From contig NZ_SVFW01000019.1 in assembly GCF_015056685.1 (NCBI RefSeq), positions 4,319 through 68,318 of the forward strand: DNA of 64,000 nt. The letters run 5' to 3'. The translations under genes and the position numbers were made by a program. Positions 7,016 through 14,021 of this stretch are shown in pieces. The stretch's first letter is position 1. The number at the start of each line of letters is the position of its first letter. The notes beneath the pieces were generated by a model. It saw nothing but the letters and a program-made list of their open reading frames with translations, was not told the DNA's origin and did not search any database. Origin of the DNA: Butyrivibrio sp. Lineage in GTDB: Bacteria; Bacillota; Clostridia; Lachnospirales; Lachnospiraceae.

Positions 7016-7456
7016 TCACTTGCTGTTTTTCTTTTGTTTATATAGTTTGTTACAGTAGACAGCAGCTCTTGAAGCAGATTTGAACTCTTCTACACCATTT
7101 CTTTCAATCACAGCCCTCTCGATGCCTTTGGCATTCCCTTTCTTGACTGCTTCTGTAAACATCTTGCCAAGACGGGATCTGACCTGGGCCGGTGACTCTT
7201 TTATCTCGTACTCAATCAGAACATCATTTACACCTGCGAAGGTTGGAAGATCTGCCAGGACGAATTCTGCTTTCATTGTTTTGGCCTCAGCGATCATGTT
7301 GTTGATGGCAAGTGTATAGTCGTAGACAGTTCTTTTGCCGAACTTCTCCTCCAACATATCGCAGATGTAGTAGTTGACTGTTACGTTCTCCTTCTTGGCT
7401 GCTTTCTCGATCTGATCATATAATTCCTGTGTGATTGCTAAATTAACTCTTGGCAT
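7016..7456 (-). CDS. Predicted DNA-binding or regulatory protein, ribbon-helix-helix-like N-terminus
   Basis: About 146 residues. The N-terminus MPRVNLAITQELYDQIEKAAKKENVTVNYYI resembles a ribbon-helix-helix DNA-binding element (short strand, two helices), which on plasmids controls copy number or conjugation genes. The rest is helical and charged, ending in a basic tail KLYKQKKNSK. ATG 7456 follows GGAGGGAAAAG and is preferred to the ATG at 7549, whose codons overlap the end of repA. Lying directly downstream of repA, it may regulate replication. No better family assignment. Confidence 0.5.
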   Translation of the reverse strand: MPRVNLAITQELYDQIEKAAKKENVTVNYYICDMLEEKFGKRTVYDYTLAINNMIAEAKTMKAEFVLADLPTFAGVNDVLIEYEIKESPAQVRSRLGKMFTEAVKKGNAKGIERAVIERNGVEEFKSASRAAVYCNKLYKQKKNSK

Positions 7457-7538
7457 ATCTTTTCCCTCCATGAGTGTTGTTTTATGTTCACTTACAGTTA
7501 AATTATATGAGTGTTGTACAATGTTGTCAATATAACGA

Positions 7539-8501
7539 TTATGTGCCATACATGTTGTGGTTAACTTCTGCCTGGTAGTAACTGCTCATGGTTGAAGGAG
7601 CATTAAACAGGGCTGCCAACATGTAGTTCTTGATGTGGGTGATCTTGGTGGTGTTGCTCTTTAGGCAGTCGATCACGTACTCAAGGTGCATGTGGTTGAG
7701 CTTTAAGAACTTGGACTTCACCAGATCCTTGGGATACTCATTCTTGGCAATCCAGATTGTCTTCCGGGTGGAAAGAACTGTCTCAAGAATCAGGTCAAAG
7801 ACTCCCTCAAGATCATCCCTGTATTCCGGATGACGCTCTATCATGGTATCCATATCGAGGTTTTCTCTGAGAATCTCATAATACGCTCTGTAGTCATCAT
7901 TCAGATCCGGCTCCATCGATGTGATATGATTTGTTATTTTAACTAAGTTAGTATTATTAGTATTAATATAATTAGGGTTGGTTTTTCCCATGTCTAGACC
8001 TTGATTTTTCCCATCTCTAGACATTGTTTTTTCAAAGGTCTTGACCTTGGTTTTTCCCATGTCTGAAACTTCATCATTTTGTTCAGACATTGGTTTTTCC
8101 CGGGTCTGAACTTCTTCTGAATCTTCCTCAACGAAGTCCTTCAGGTACAATAAAGCTGCTTTCCCCTGGCCCTGCCTCTTGCGTTCCATGAGCCCTATAG
8201 CCTCCAGCTCCTTAAAAAGATTTATAGCCTTATTCTCCTTACATCCCAGCATTTCCATGGCTTCCTGCTGTGAATATATGATAAATGCCCTATTTTCGCT
8301 ATCTATCCACTTGTTTTTCTGCGAAATTGACATTCTATCCAGCATCAGACCATACAGGATCTTGGCATCAGAGCTCATGTTTCTGAATATCTTATTTGTA
8401 AAAAGAAGCTTAGGCAGCCTGTAATAAGCATGCATTTCAGATTCCTGACCATAAAAATAGTCAAATGTTATCTTGTCGTTCAAAGCTCTTTTCTCCTCCA
8501 T
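7539..8501 (-). CDS. repA: Replication initiator, RepA_N family
   Basis: A 320-residue RepA_N-type initiator. Residues about 10-125 hold the winged-helix domain with FDYFYGQESE, RLPKLLFTN, LSSDAKILYGLMLDRM-like and EENKAINLFKELEAIGLMERKRQG segments. The middle (about 130-190) is low-complexity and is encoded by the iteron array. The C-terminal 100 residues form the host-related domain seen in Clostridia members (LEYVIDCLKSN, IKNYMLAALFNAP). It would open the element's origin. The ATG at 8501 overlaps a GGAGGAG motif that could instead serve a TTG at 8483. It is typical of large conjugative plasmids and of Tn1549-type elements. Confidence 0.88.
   Translation of the reverse strand: MEEKRALNDKITFDYFYGQESEMHAYYRLPKLLFTNKIFRNMSSDAKILYGLMLDRMSISQKNKWIDSENRAFIIYSQQEAMEMLGCKENKAINLFKELEAIGLMERKRQGQGKAALLYLKDFVEEDSEEVQTREKPMSEQNDEVSDMGKTKVKTFEKTMSRDGKNQGLDMGKTNPNYINTNNTNLVKITNHITSMEPDLNDDYRAYYEILRENLDMDTMIERHPEYRDDLEGVFDLILETVLSTRKTIWIAKNEYPKDLVKSKFLKLNHMHLEYVIDCLKSNTTKITHIKNYMLAALFNAPSTMSSYYQAEVNHNMYGT
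7925..8111. repeat. Iteron array and AT-rich tract inside repA (candidate replication origin)
   Basis: Near-head-to-tail repeats of 22-23 bp run from 7978 to 8111. Copies start at 7978, 8001, 8024, 8047 and 8090 and read roughly TTGGTTTTTCCCATGTCT plus AGACC or GAAAC; a degenerate unit lies at 8070-8089. An AT-rich stretch (7925-7977) adjoins. In RepA_N plasmids the origin lies within the rep coding region, so this is a good candidate for the initiator binding sites and the DNA unwinding element. The repeats explain the MGKT peptide repeats in the linker of RepA. Confidence 0.75.
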
Positions 8502-8513
8502 TCAATGACTTTC

Positions 8514-8527
8514 TACGACGTTCTATG
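8514..8527 (+). repeat. 14-bp motif shared with the par-int intergenic region
   Basis: TACGACGTTCTATG upstream of repA; an exact copy occurs in the opposite orientation at 11327-11340. A related TTCTATGACGTATAG overlaps on the right. Both copies lie in short intergenic regions of the maintenance module, which suggests a binding site for an element-encoded protein. Confidence 0.45.
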
Positions 8528-8551
8528 ACGTATAGTGGTGCAATATTTGCA

Positions 8552-8917
8552 CTACCCAATCAGCTGAAAAATCTTTTGTCTGTTGAAATTCTTGACGTAA
8601 ATCTTATTGGGCTTTCCCTTTTCCTGTAGTCGCAATATAAGTCCAATATCCTCAAGCTCTTTCATACAGTCGATTACTGTGTGCCTGGAAAAGCCAATGT
8701 CTTCTTCCAATTTTCTCAGTGGATAAAGAATATACACCCGGTTCTGCTCGTCATACCAGCTGTGCCTTTTGGCTTCACGCATTCTGTCGAGAAGCACAGC
8801 GTACATAAGCTTGGCTCCGGGAGACAGGGAAGAAAACACCTTCCCTGTCAGAAGCTCCTTGGGAATCTCCACCGAAGCAAACTGTGCTGACTGCGCACCA
8901 TAAAAGTATTCCATCAT
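8552..8917 (-). CDS. Second, short RepA_N-domain protein
   Basis: A 121-residue protein that consists of the RepA_N winged-helix domain only: EYFYGAQSAQF, EIPKELLTGKVFSSLSPGAKLMYAVLLDRM, RVYILYPLRKLEEDIGFSRHTVIDCMKELEDIGLI. It matches the N-terminal domain of the adjacent RepA but lacks its linker and C-terminal domain. It is probably a paralogue acting as a replication or partition regulator rather than an initiator. It begins 2 bp from the end of parB and lies between parB and repA, so it is likely co-transcribed with parAB. Confidence 0.8.
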   Translation of the reverse strand: MMEYFYGAQSAQFASVEIPKELLTGKVFSSLSPGAKLMYAVLLDRMREAKRHSWYDEQNRVYILYPLRKLEEDIGFSRHTVIDCMKELEDIGLILRLQEKGKPNKIYVKNFNRQKIFQLIG

Positions 8918-8919
8918 TA

Positions 8920-9837
8920 TTAAGTGTCCTCGCTTTCATGAGTTCTTTTCCATTCCTCCAGTAGGCTGATCATGATCCTCTCGATCTCAGACTGAGAGTA
9001 GTAGGCAGGAAAATACTTGTTGAGCTTTCTTTCGTTAAACGTAACTTTCTTCTTGATCTGTGGTGTGGCTCTCTTCTGTATAAGGATGTCTATCATCTGT
9101 TCCTGAGTGAGAGAGTCATCATCACGATATTGGCGGAGATCCATGAGCTGTTCCTGCTTGATCATGCCGTTTTCGTGGATATATTCCCATACCCACTGTT
9201 GATATGTATGGTTAAGAAAAGAAATCTCGACTGCACAGGAAAGCGCCAGTCTACCTTCATCAACCATATCAAGAAGTTTGGGAATAAGTTCTGTAAGCCT
9301 AATATACCTTGATACCTGAACTGCACTTGTTCCCATTTCTTCAGCAATAATATCTCGTGACTTCATTCCTAACTTGTGTTCAACTTGAACACAAGTTGAA
9401 TCTGGTCGTTTACCCTGACGTCTAATGGCTTCAAGCTTCATCTTATATGCAAATGCCTTTTCACTAGGAAGTATCTCTTCCCTCTGCATATTTGCATTAA
9501 CCATGGCAATTGTGGCATCATCATTGGTCATTTCCTTAATGATTGCAGGGATCTTCCTAAGTCCAGCTCTTTTTGCCGCATGAAGACGTCTGTGCCCTGA
9601 GATCATCTCATAATTGCCCTCATCATCCGGTCTTACAAGAACCGGAGTGAGAACACCGCTTTCCTTGATGCTCTCAACAAGCTCATCCATCTTTTCATCA
9701 TCTACAACTCTGAAAGGATGATTCTCGAAAGGATAAATTGTCATAACATCAAGATCTACAGTTCCCTCCATGCTTGGAACGCCCAGGAGCTCATCAATAC
9801 TAGATAGCTTTACTTTCTGTCCAACTCTTTGTGCCAT
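8920..9837 (-). CDS. parB: ParB partition protein
   Basis: A 305-residue ParB/Spo0J family protein. The N-terminal ParB/sulfiredoxin-like domain (about residues 25-120) has NPFR-like ENHPFRV, GVLTPVLVRP, ISGHRRLHAAKRAG and NANMQREEILPSEKAFAYKMK, the CTP/parS clamp region. A helix-turn-helix follows (about 155-180, AEEMGTSAVQVSRYIRLTELIP). It loads at parS and works with ParA to segregate the element. The start lies 38 bp inside parA. A palindrome inside the gene (9371-9397) encodes residues DSTCVQVEHKLG in the linker before the HTH. Confidence 0.92.
   Translation of the reverse strand: MAQRVGQKVKLSSIDELLGVPSMEGTVDLDVMTIYPFENHPFRVVDDEKMDELVESIKESGVLTPVLVRPDDEGNYEMISGHRRLHAAKRAGLRKIPAIIKEMTNDDATIAMVNANMQREEILPSEKAFAYKMKLEAIRRQGKRPDSTCVQVEHKLGMKSRDIIAEEMGTSAVQVSRYIRLTELIPKLLDMVDEGRLALSCAVEISFLNHTYQQWVWEYIHENGMIKQEQLMDLRQYRDDDSLTQEQMIDILIQKRATPQIKKKVTFNERKLNKYFPAYYSQSEIERIMISLLEEWKRTHESEDT
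9371..9397. repeat. 27-bp perfect palindrome inside parB
   Basis: Two 13-bp arms, AACTTGTGTTCAA and its complement, around a central C. It encodes the short peptide TCVQVEHKL between the ParB domain and the helix-turn-helix. It may be a parS-like site, or a mobile coding palindrome related in layout (13-1-13, central C on the plus strand) to two copies in the DUF1016 gene at 14755 and 14863. Confidence 0.7.
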
Positions 9838-10612
9838 TGTCCATTACCTCCCTTATGAATGATGTGTAAGCAAATGCTGCTTTTCCTTTTGGATCATATA
9901 CGTAGAGGCTGCTTCCTGAAGCGCTTATTTCTGCAGCTCTAACTGATAACGGGATCTCTGTCTCAAAAACATTTATACTTGATGAATAAGCTTCGTAAAT
10001 CTGAGCCGAAATGTCTTTTGCATAATTGGTCCTGTTATCCACCATAGTGATGAGAATTCCGTCGATTTCGAGCTTAGGATTAAGCTGACGCTTTACTCTT
10101 CCAATTGTCTTTATAAGCTGTTGCAGACCCTTTACAGGAAGATATGCGGCCTGGCATGGAATGATTACAGAATCAGCACAAGCCAGGGCATTTATGGTCA
10201 TCATTCCAAGAGAAGGCATACAATCAATAATAATGAAGTCATATACTTCTCTGGCCTTGTCTACGTACTCTTTAAGGATTGTCTCCCTGCTGATAACTCC
10301 GGTCATGCTGATTTCCAAACTTGAAAGCTCAATATTTCCCGGCATAAGATCTACACCTTCAGGATGATGAATGAGGCCTTTTGTTATATCTACAGGCTCG
10401 TCATTGATGATATTTACAAGTGCTGTGGCAAGAGAGTAATCAAGTCTGTCCGGTTCATCACAGCCAAGGCTGATTGACATGCTGCCCTGAGGATCCGCGT
10501 CGATCATAAGGACCTTATAGCCTTCTCTTGCAAGACCAATACCTAGATTTACGCTGGTGACGGTTTTTCCCACACCGCCTTTCTGGTTTGCTACGCTGAT
10601 AACCTTACTCAT
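9800..10612 (-). CDS. parA: ParA partition ATPase
   Basis: A 270-residue ParA/Soj ATPase. The deviant Walker A motif KGGVGKT at residues 11-17 with the signature second lysine, the Walker A' IDADPQGS around 40, and the Walker B FIIIDCMPS around 128 are all present. It forms the nucleoid gradient used by ParB-bound DNA. ATG 10612 has GGAGGACG upstream and overlaps the preceding gene's stop by 8 bp. The order hypothetical-parA-parB-RepA_N-repA, all on one strand with overlaps, marks a maintenance operon. Confidence 0.93.
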   Translation of the reverse strand: MSKVISVANQKGGVGKTVTSVNLGIGLAREGYKVLMIDADPQGSMSISLGCDEPDRLDYSLATALVNIINDEPVDITKGLIHHPEGVDLMPGNIELSSLEISMTGVISRETILKEYVDKAREVYDFIIIDCMPSLGMMTINALACADSVIIPCQAAYLPVKGLQQLIKTIGRVKRQLNPKLEIDGILITMVDNRTNYAKDISAQIYEAYSSSINVFETEIPLSVRAAEISASGSSLYVYDPKGKAAFAYTSFIREVMDNGTKSWTESKAI

Positions 10613-11084
10613 AAAAATCGTCCTCCTCCCAACATGATTCTATAAACTCATCAATTTTTTCCGTGTTACACAGAACAACTCCTCTTACCTTTCTTGTGGC
10701 TCTTGCATCCTTAGCCAGCTTTTCAAAAGTATGTAGCCCCATTGAGTAGAGCTCAGCGCCTTCCTGGTAACGCACATATTTCTTTTTTCCCTTTTTAACC
10801 ATTTCCTCCAGGTTAGGGACAATTCGTCTTTTAGGCATTTCCTTGTTCTCCTTTACTGTTTCCTCGTACCGGCAATTATCTTCAATAAACTTTTCATAGA
10901 TGTCCTGATCAACCAGTACCCGCTGTCTGATCATCCTATTGGCCCCGGCTTCCTTTACTGAATTTACGAAACTCCAATAAGGAATGCTGTAGAGCCTTGC
11001 ACCATCTTCGTAGGTGACGAAATTATGCAGTTTTCCCTTGAAATACTTATCAAGATCCGGTGGAGAATTTGATTTGTGAACCAT
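10605..11084 (-). CDS. Tandem excisionase-like (DUF6462-type) protein
   Basis: A 159-residue protein made of two similar halves: FVTYEDGARLYSIPYWSFVN then VDQDIYEKFIEDN (residues about 22-70), and YVRYQEGAELYSMGLHTFEK then NTEKIDEFIESC (about 105-150). Each half looks like a small MerR/excisionase-type winged helix ending in a short beta hairpin. A single-domain relative lies at 13053, next to the integrase. As first gene of the par operon it may be the operon's regulator; an excision role is also possible. Start at 11084 follows GGAGGT. Confidence 0.6.
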   Translation of the reverse strand: MVHKSNSPPDLDKYFKGKLHNFVTYEDGARLYSIPYWSFVNSVKEAGANRMIRQRVLVDQDIYEKFIEDNCRYEETVKENKEMPKRRIVPNLEEMVKKGKKKYVRYQEGAELYSMGLHTFEKLAKDARATRKVRGVVLCNTEKIDEFIESCWEEDDFYE

Positions 11085-11140
11085 CTTGTAACCTCCTTTT
11101 GGGTGTTACGAGATGTAAAACGAAAGAAATGAACTAAAAA

Positions 11141-11181
11141 GATAAAAAGCCACATTCCTTGATGAAAAGAAATGTGGCTTA
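11141..11181 (-). terminator. Rho-independent terminator between int and par
   Basis: A perfect 10-bp stem, AAGCCACATT and complement, with a 14-nt loop (11148-11181) is followed on the minus strand by TTTTTATC. It isolates the par/rep operon from transcription coming from the integrase side. Confidence 0.75.
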
Positions 11182-11667
11182 AAATGCAGATTCTCTATTA
11201 AAAGATTGAAATTATATCAAAAATACGCCGCTAAAACTGTTACCAAAAATAAACCGACTATTCCTCAGGGCCTTGACCAACCCCAAAATTCGTCATAGCG
11301 CGTCCTTTGATTTCTCGATTATTATCCATAGAACGTCGTATAGCTCCGTAGGAGTCCAATGAAGGAACTGTCAAAAAGTTGCCTGATTGGACGAATATGG
11401 ACTCCTATGGATTCCCTGTACTTTCTAAGACGCACTATATTACTTGCTCGACTTCAAGGTCGGGATGACTCTACCATGTTTCCCTTTTATTCCCTTTTAT
11501 CACTGTTTATGCCTGTTAGAAAGGGATTTGGATAAGTAGTTATTTCCCGTTTATTCCCTGCAAAACCCTGTACAGTTGTTGCAGGTTTGTTGTAATCACA
11601 TTCATTTGTTGCAAACCATTGATCTTAGACTCTTCAGTGAGTCATTCTCTTTTGGTTTTAATGCCTG
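11182..11667. other. Repeat-rich intergenic region between par and int
   Basis: About 485 bp with no gene. It holds: a 13-bp inverted repeat with one mismatch, CCGTAGGAGTCCA at 11346-11358 and TGGACTCCTATGG at 11398-11410; the inverted copy of the repA-upstream 14-mer (11327-11340); and short direct repeats of TTCCC(T/G)TTTAT at 11478-11500 and 11542-11558. Layout next to the integrase fits arm and core binding sites of an attachment site or a regulatory/origin region. The par operon promoter should also be here. Confidence 0.45.
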
Positions 11668-12906
11668 TTATAACAAGTCGTCAAATTCATCTGAGAGCTC
11701 ATCGAAAACGTCCTTGTTCTTCTCATCACTACCATCTGCATAGATGTCCAGCGTGGTCTCAATCTGCTTGTGACCCATAACAGTCTGGATGACCTTGTAG
11801 TTTGTACAAGACTCACAAAGTCTGGTTGCAAATGTATGCCTCAGGATGTGGCATGAGAAAGGTGGAAGCAAAAAAGGTTCCCTATGCTCTCTCACAGCCT
11901 CAAGCTCCTCAGTGTAATTGTAGTTGCTTACAATGCGCTTGATGATGCGATTGACTGACTGCGGATTCATCACATCGCCGAAGCGATTAAGAAAAACGAA
12001 TCCTGTAAGTCCTTCCAGAACGGGCTGTACCACACCCTCTTCTTCCTGCTCATCCTTGGCTGCAAGCAGCGCTTCCTTAACCTTACGTGTCATAGGAATT
12101 CTTCTGATACCTGCCTCTGTCTTGGGGAAGTGAACCTGAAGCTTAGCTGACTTAGATCCCTTTGAGGGATAATAAGAAATCGCATGATTGATCTCTATAT
12201 AGCCAGTTTCAAAGTTGATGTCTTCCCAACGAAGTGAGATTGCTTCTCCAATGCGGGTTCCGGTACCAAGAAGCAGTGTAAAGAGTGGAAGCCAGTGATT
12301 GAAAACAGGATTCGATGCAACATAGTCCATGAAGGCTCTCTGCTGCTCTCTTGTGAGTGCGTGTCTCTTGCCTTTAGTCTGTCCGGAGTTCTTGGTTACT
12401 TCTGCCATAACTCCATCTGTAGGATTCTTTCTAATGATGTCGTCTCTTACTGCGAGCTGGAACGTAGGATGAAGAACACAGTGTACTGAATCAAGTGTCG
12501 TGAGCTTCAGCTTCTTCTCATTTAATAGGTAGAGATAGAACTGCAACACATCTGAATACTTGACCTCTGATATCATCTTCATTCCAAAAGAATCTCTGAC
12601 CAGATGATCATATGTGTACTGGTAACCATTAAAGGTGGAATCACGTAAGTTGCTCTTGGTGGCTATATAACGGTCGTATGTCGTGTTGACCGTAGCCCTT
12701 CCTCTTGCGTACATATCCAGGCCATCCAGCTGATCTCTAAAGAGCTCTTTTTCTCTTTCTCTCAGCTCAACAATATTGTTGGCGTAGATGTACTGCCTCT
12801 TTCCGATAGGATCTCTAAAGGTGTAAACATAGAGTCCATCGCTCTTTCTTACGCATTCACCTTTCTTTAAAATGTTGCCCTTGCTGTCTTTTCTCTTCTT
12901 TGCCAT
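11668..12906 (-). CDS. Tyrosine recombinase (integrase)
   Basis: A 412-residue tyrosine recombinase. N-terminal arm-binding AP2-like region (SDGLYVYTFRDPIGKRQYIYA), SAM-like core-binding domain (about 80-180) and C-terminal catalytic domain with the catalytic Arg in GTGTRIGEAISLRW, H-x-x-R in HILRHTFATR and the nucleophile Tyr in ETTLDIYA. This is the Tn916/Tn1549-like integrase group. It would integrate and excise the element. ATG 12906 is preferred (AAAGGAG site) over the longer frame to 12963. The gene ends 480 bp before the par operon, and small regulators are upstream, so int lies within the element and not at its very edge in this layout. Confidence 0.93.
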   Translation of the reverse strand: MAKKRKDSKGNILKKGECVRKSDGLYVYTFRDPIGKRQYIYANNIVELREREKELFRDQLDGLDMYARGRATVNTTYDRYIATKSNLRDSTFNGYQYTYDHLVRDSFGMKMISEVKYSDVLQFYLYLLNEKKLKLTTLDSVHCVLHPTFQLAVRDDIIRKNPTDGVMAEVTKNSGQTKGKRHALTREQQRAFMDYVASNPVFNHWLPLFTLLLGTGTRIGEAISLRWEDINFETGYIEINHAISYYPSKGSKSAKLQVHFPKTEAGIRRIPMTRKVKEALLAAKDEQEEEGVVQPVLEGLTGFVFLNRFGDVMNPQSVNRIIKRIVSNYNYTEELEAVREHREPFLLPPFSCHILRHTFATRLCESCTNYKVIQTVMGHKQIETTLDIYADGSDEKNKDVFDELSDEFDDLL

Positions 12907-13052
12907 GTAATTCTCCTTTACAAAAAGAAACATGACATGCCTAGAAATCCAGCAGGAACTCATCCTCTTCTATTATGAATCAAATCAGTTCCCGATTCAA
13001 CAGGAATCTAACCATGTCATGTCTTATCACACCAGTTTATAGTTTCTTTTTA

Positions 13053-13253
13053 TCAATAAGCTGTATGAGCTTCGATATATCTGTTCAGAACCATCTTATT
13101 AATAAGAACAGACTTCTTCATTTTTCTGAGTGCTCCGGCTTCTTTCGCCAGATCTTTTATCTGCTCATAGCCCAGATCGTAAATCTCCATTGCCCCCTGC
13201 AACTGCAGATATTCAGCTGCATCATAGTTATGATGCCTTCTTGGTGTTGCCAT
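13053..13253 (-). CDS. Excisionase-like small DNA-binding protein
   Basis: A 66-residue protein, YDAAEYLQLQGAMEIYDLGYEQIKDLAKEAGALRKMKKSVLINKMVLNRYIEAH, showing the same helix-turn-helix/beta-hairpin pattern as the halves of the protein at 10605 (DUF6462-like). Small basic proteins directly upstream of a tyrosine recombinase are commonly excisionases or int regulators. ATG 13253 has AGGAGGT upstream. It starts 15 bp after the sigma-like gene. Confidence 0.65.
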   Translation of the reverse strand: MATPRRHHNYDAAEYLQLQGAMEIYDLGYEQIKDLAKEAGALRKMKKSVLINKMVLNRYIEAHTAY

Positions 13254-13268
13254 TTCTGTAGTACCTCC

Positions 13269-13832
13269 TTAAGCACAATTTGAAAGTTCACTTTTCATAA
13301 GGGGGATAGCCCACTGTTTTACCGAAGCCCGTGAACGGTAAATCCGGCTCTTAACCGATTCATGTGTTGATTTAAAAAAATCTGCGAGCTCATCATAGGT
13401 CATATGTGTATCCAGATACTTGGTAAAGACTACGTAGTCATTATCATCAAGACCATCTACCATTCCACACACAACAGTGTAGTGATAGCGCATCTCGCCG
13501 ATTGTCTCAACGATAGCTCTTCTGCCAAGCACATCATCAGAGCCTTTAAGAGCCGTCATCCAGTCGCCATTGTTGATAGCTTCTTCTATCTCTGCATGAG
13601 TACAGGCTTCATTTTTCGTAGGATTACTCACGCCAGACGTCTGTACCCTGACACCAAGATCACCAAGCTCTCTTCTGCGATTACTGGCACGTTCTCTCTG
13701 GATCCTTGCACTGAGGCTGCTCACATAACCGTCAAGCTTACGCTTAAAGCCCGGATAATTATCCAGGATGATATCAACTCTCGCTTCATCATCAGCAACA
13801 ATATATTGGTCAACAATATTTTTCTTAGCCAC
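13269..13832 (-). CDS. Sigma factor-like helix-turn-helix regulator
   Basis: About 187 residues starting at a GTG (13832) after AGGAGGGAAA. The C-terminal 60 residues (DDNDYVVFTKYLDTHMTYDELADFFKSTHESVKSRIYRSRASVKQW) look like sigma region 4: a helix-turn-helix with the recognition helix ESVKSRIYRSRASVK. A region-2-like domain is not obvious, so it may be an element-specific sigma-like activator, comparable to those that control integration genes in Clostridia elements. It lies directly upstream of the excisionase-like gene and int. Confidence 0.6.
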   Translation of the reverse strand: MAKKNIVDQYIVADDEARVDIILDNYPGFKRKLDGYVSSLSARIQRERASNRRRELGDLGVRVQTSGVSNPTKNEACTHAEIEEAINNGDWMTALKGSDDVLGRRAIVETIGEMRYHYTVVCGMVDGLDDNDYVVFTKYLDTHMTYDELADFFKSTHESVKSRIYRSRASVKQWAIPLMKSELSNCA

Positions 13833-13877
13833 TTTTCCCTCCTCTTTGAAATGTTTTGATGCATGCATTTAATAAGA

Positions 13878-13889
13878 AGTCTTAAGACT
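13878..13889. promoter_or_regulatory. 12-bp palindrome upstream of the sigma-like gene
   Basis: AGTCTTAAGACT, 46 bp upstream of the GTG start, is a perfect palindrome in the likely promoter region and may be an operator. No protein can be assigned. Confidence 0.3.
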
Positions 13890-13965
13890 CTTTAATCATA
13901 AGCCCGCTTACGCCCTAATCCCAGCAATTAGGTGTCTACTGCGGTGTCCAATCTGTCTACCGGCA

Positions 13966-14001
13966 AAAAAATAACAGCTACAGATTTTCTCTGTAGCTGC
14001 C
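13966..14001 (-). terminator. Terminator of the DUF1016 gene
   Basis: A 9-bp stem CAGCTACAG / CTGTAGCTG with a short loop, followed on the minus strand by TTATTTTTTTG, 20 bp past the stop codon at 14022. Confidence 0.8.
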
Positions 14002-14021
14002 ATAACATTGATCAGTCATTA

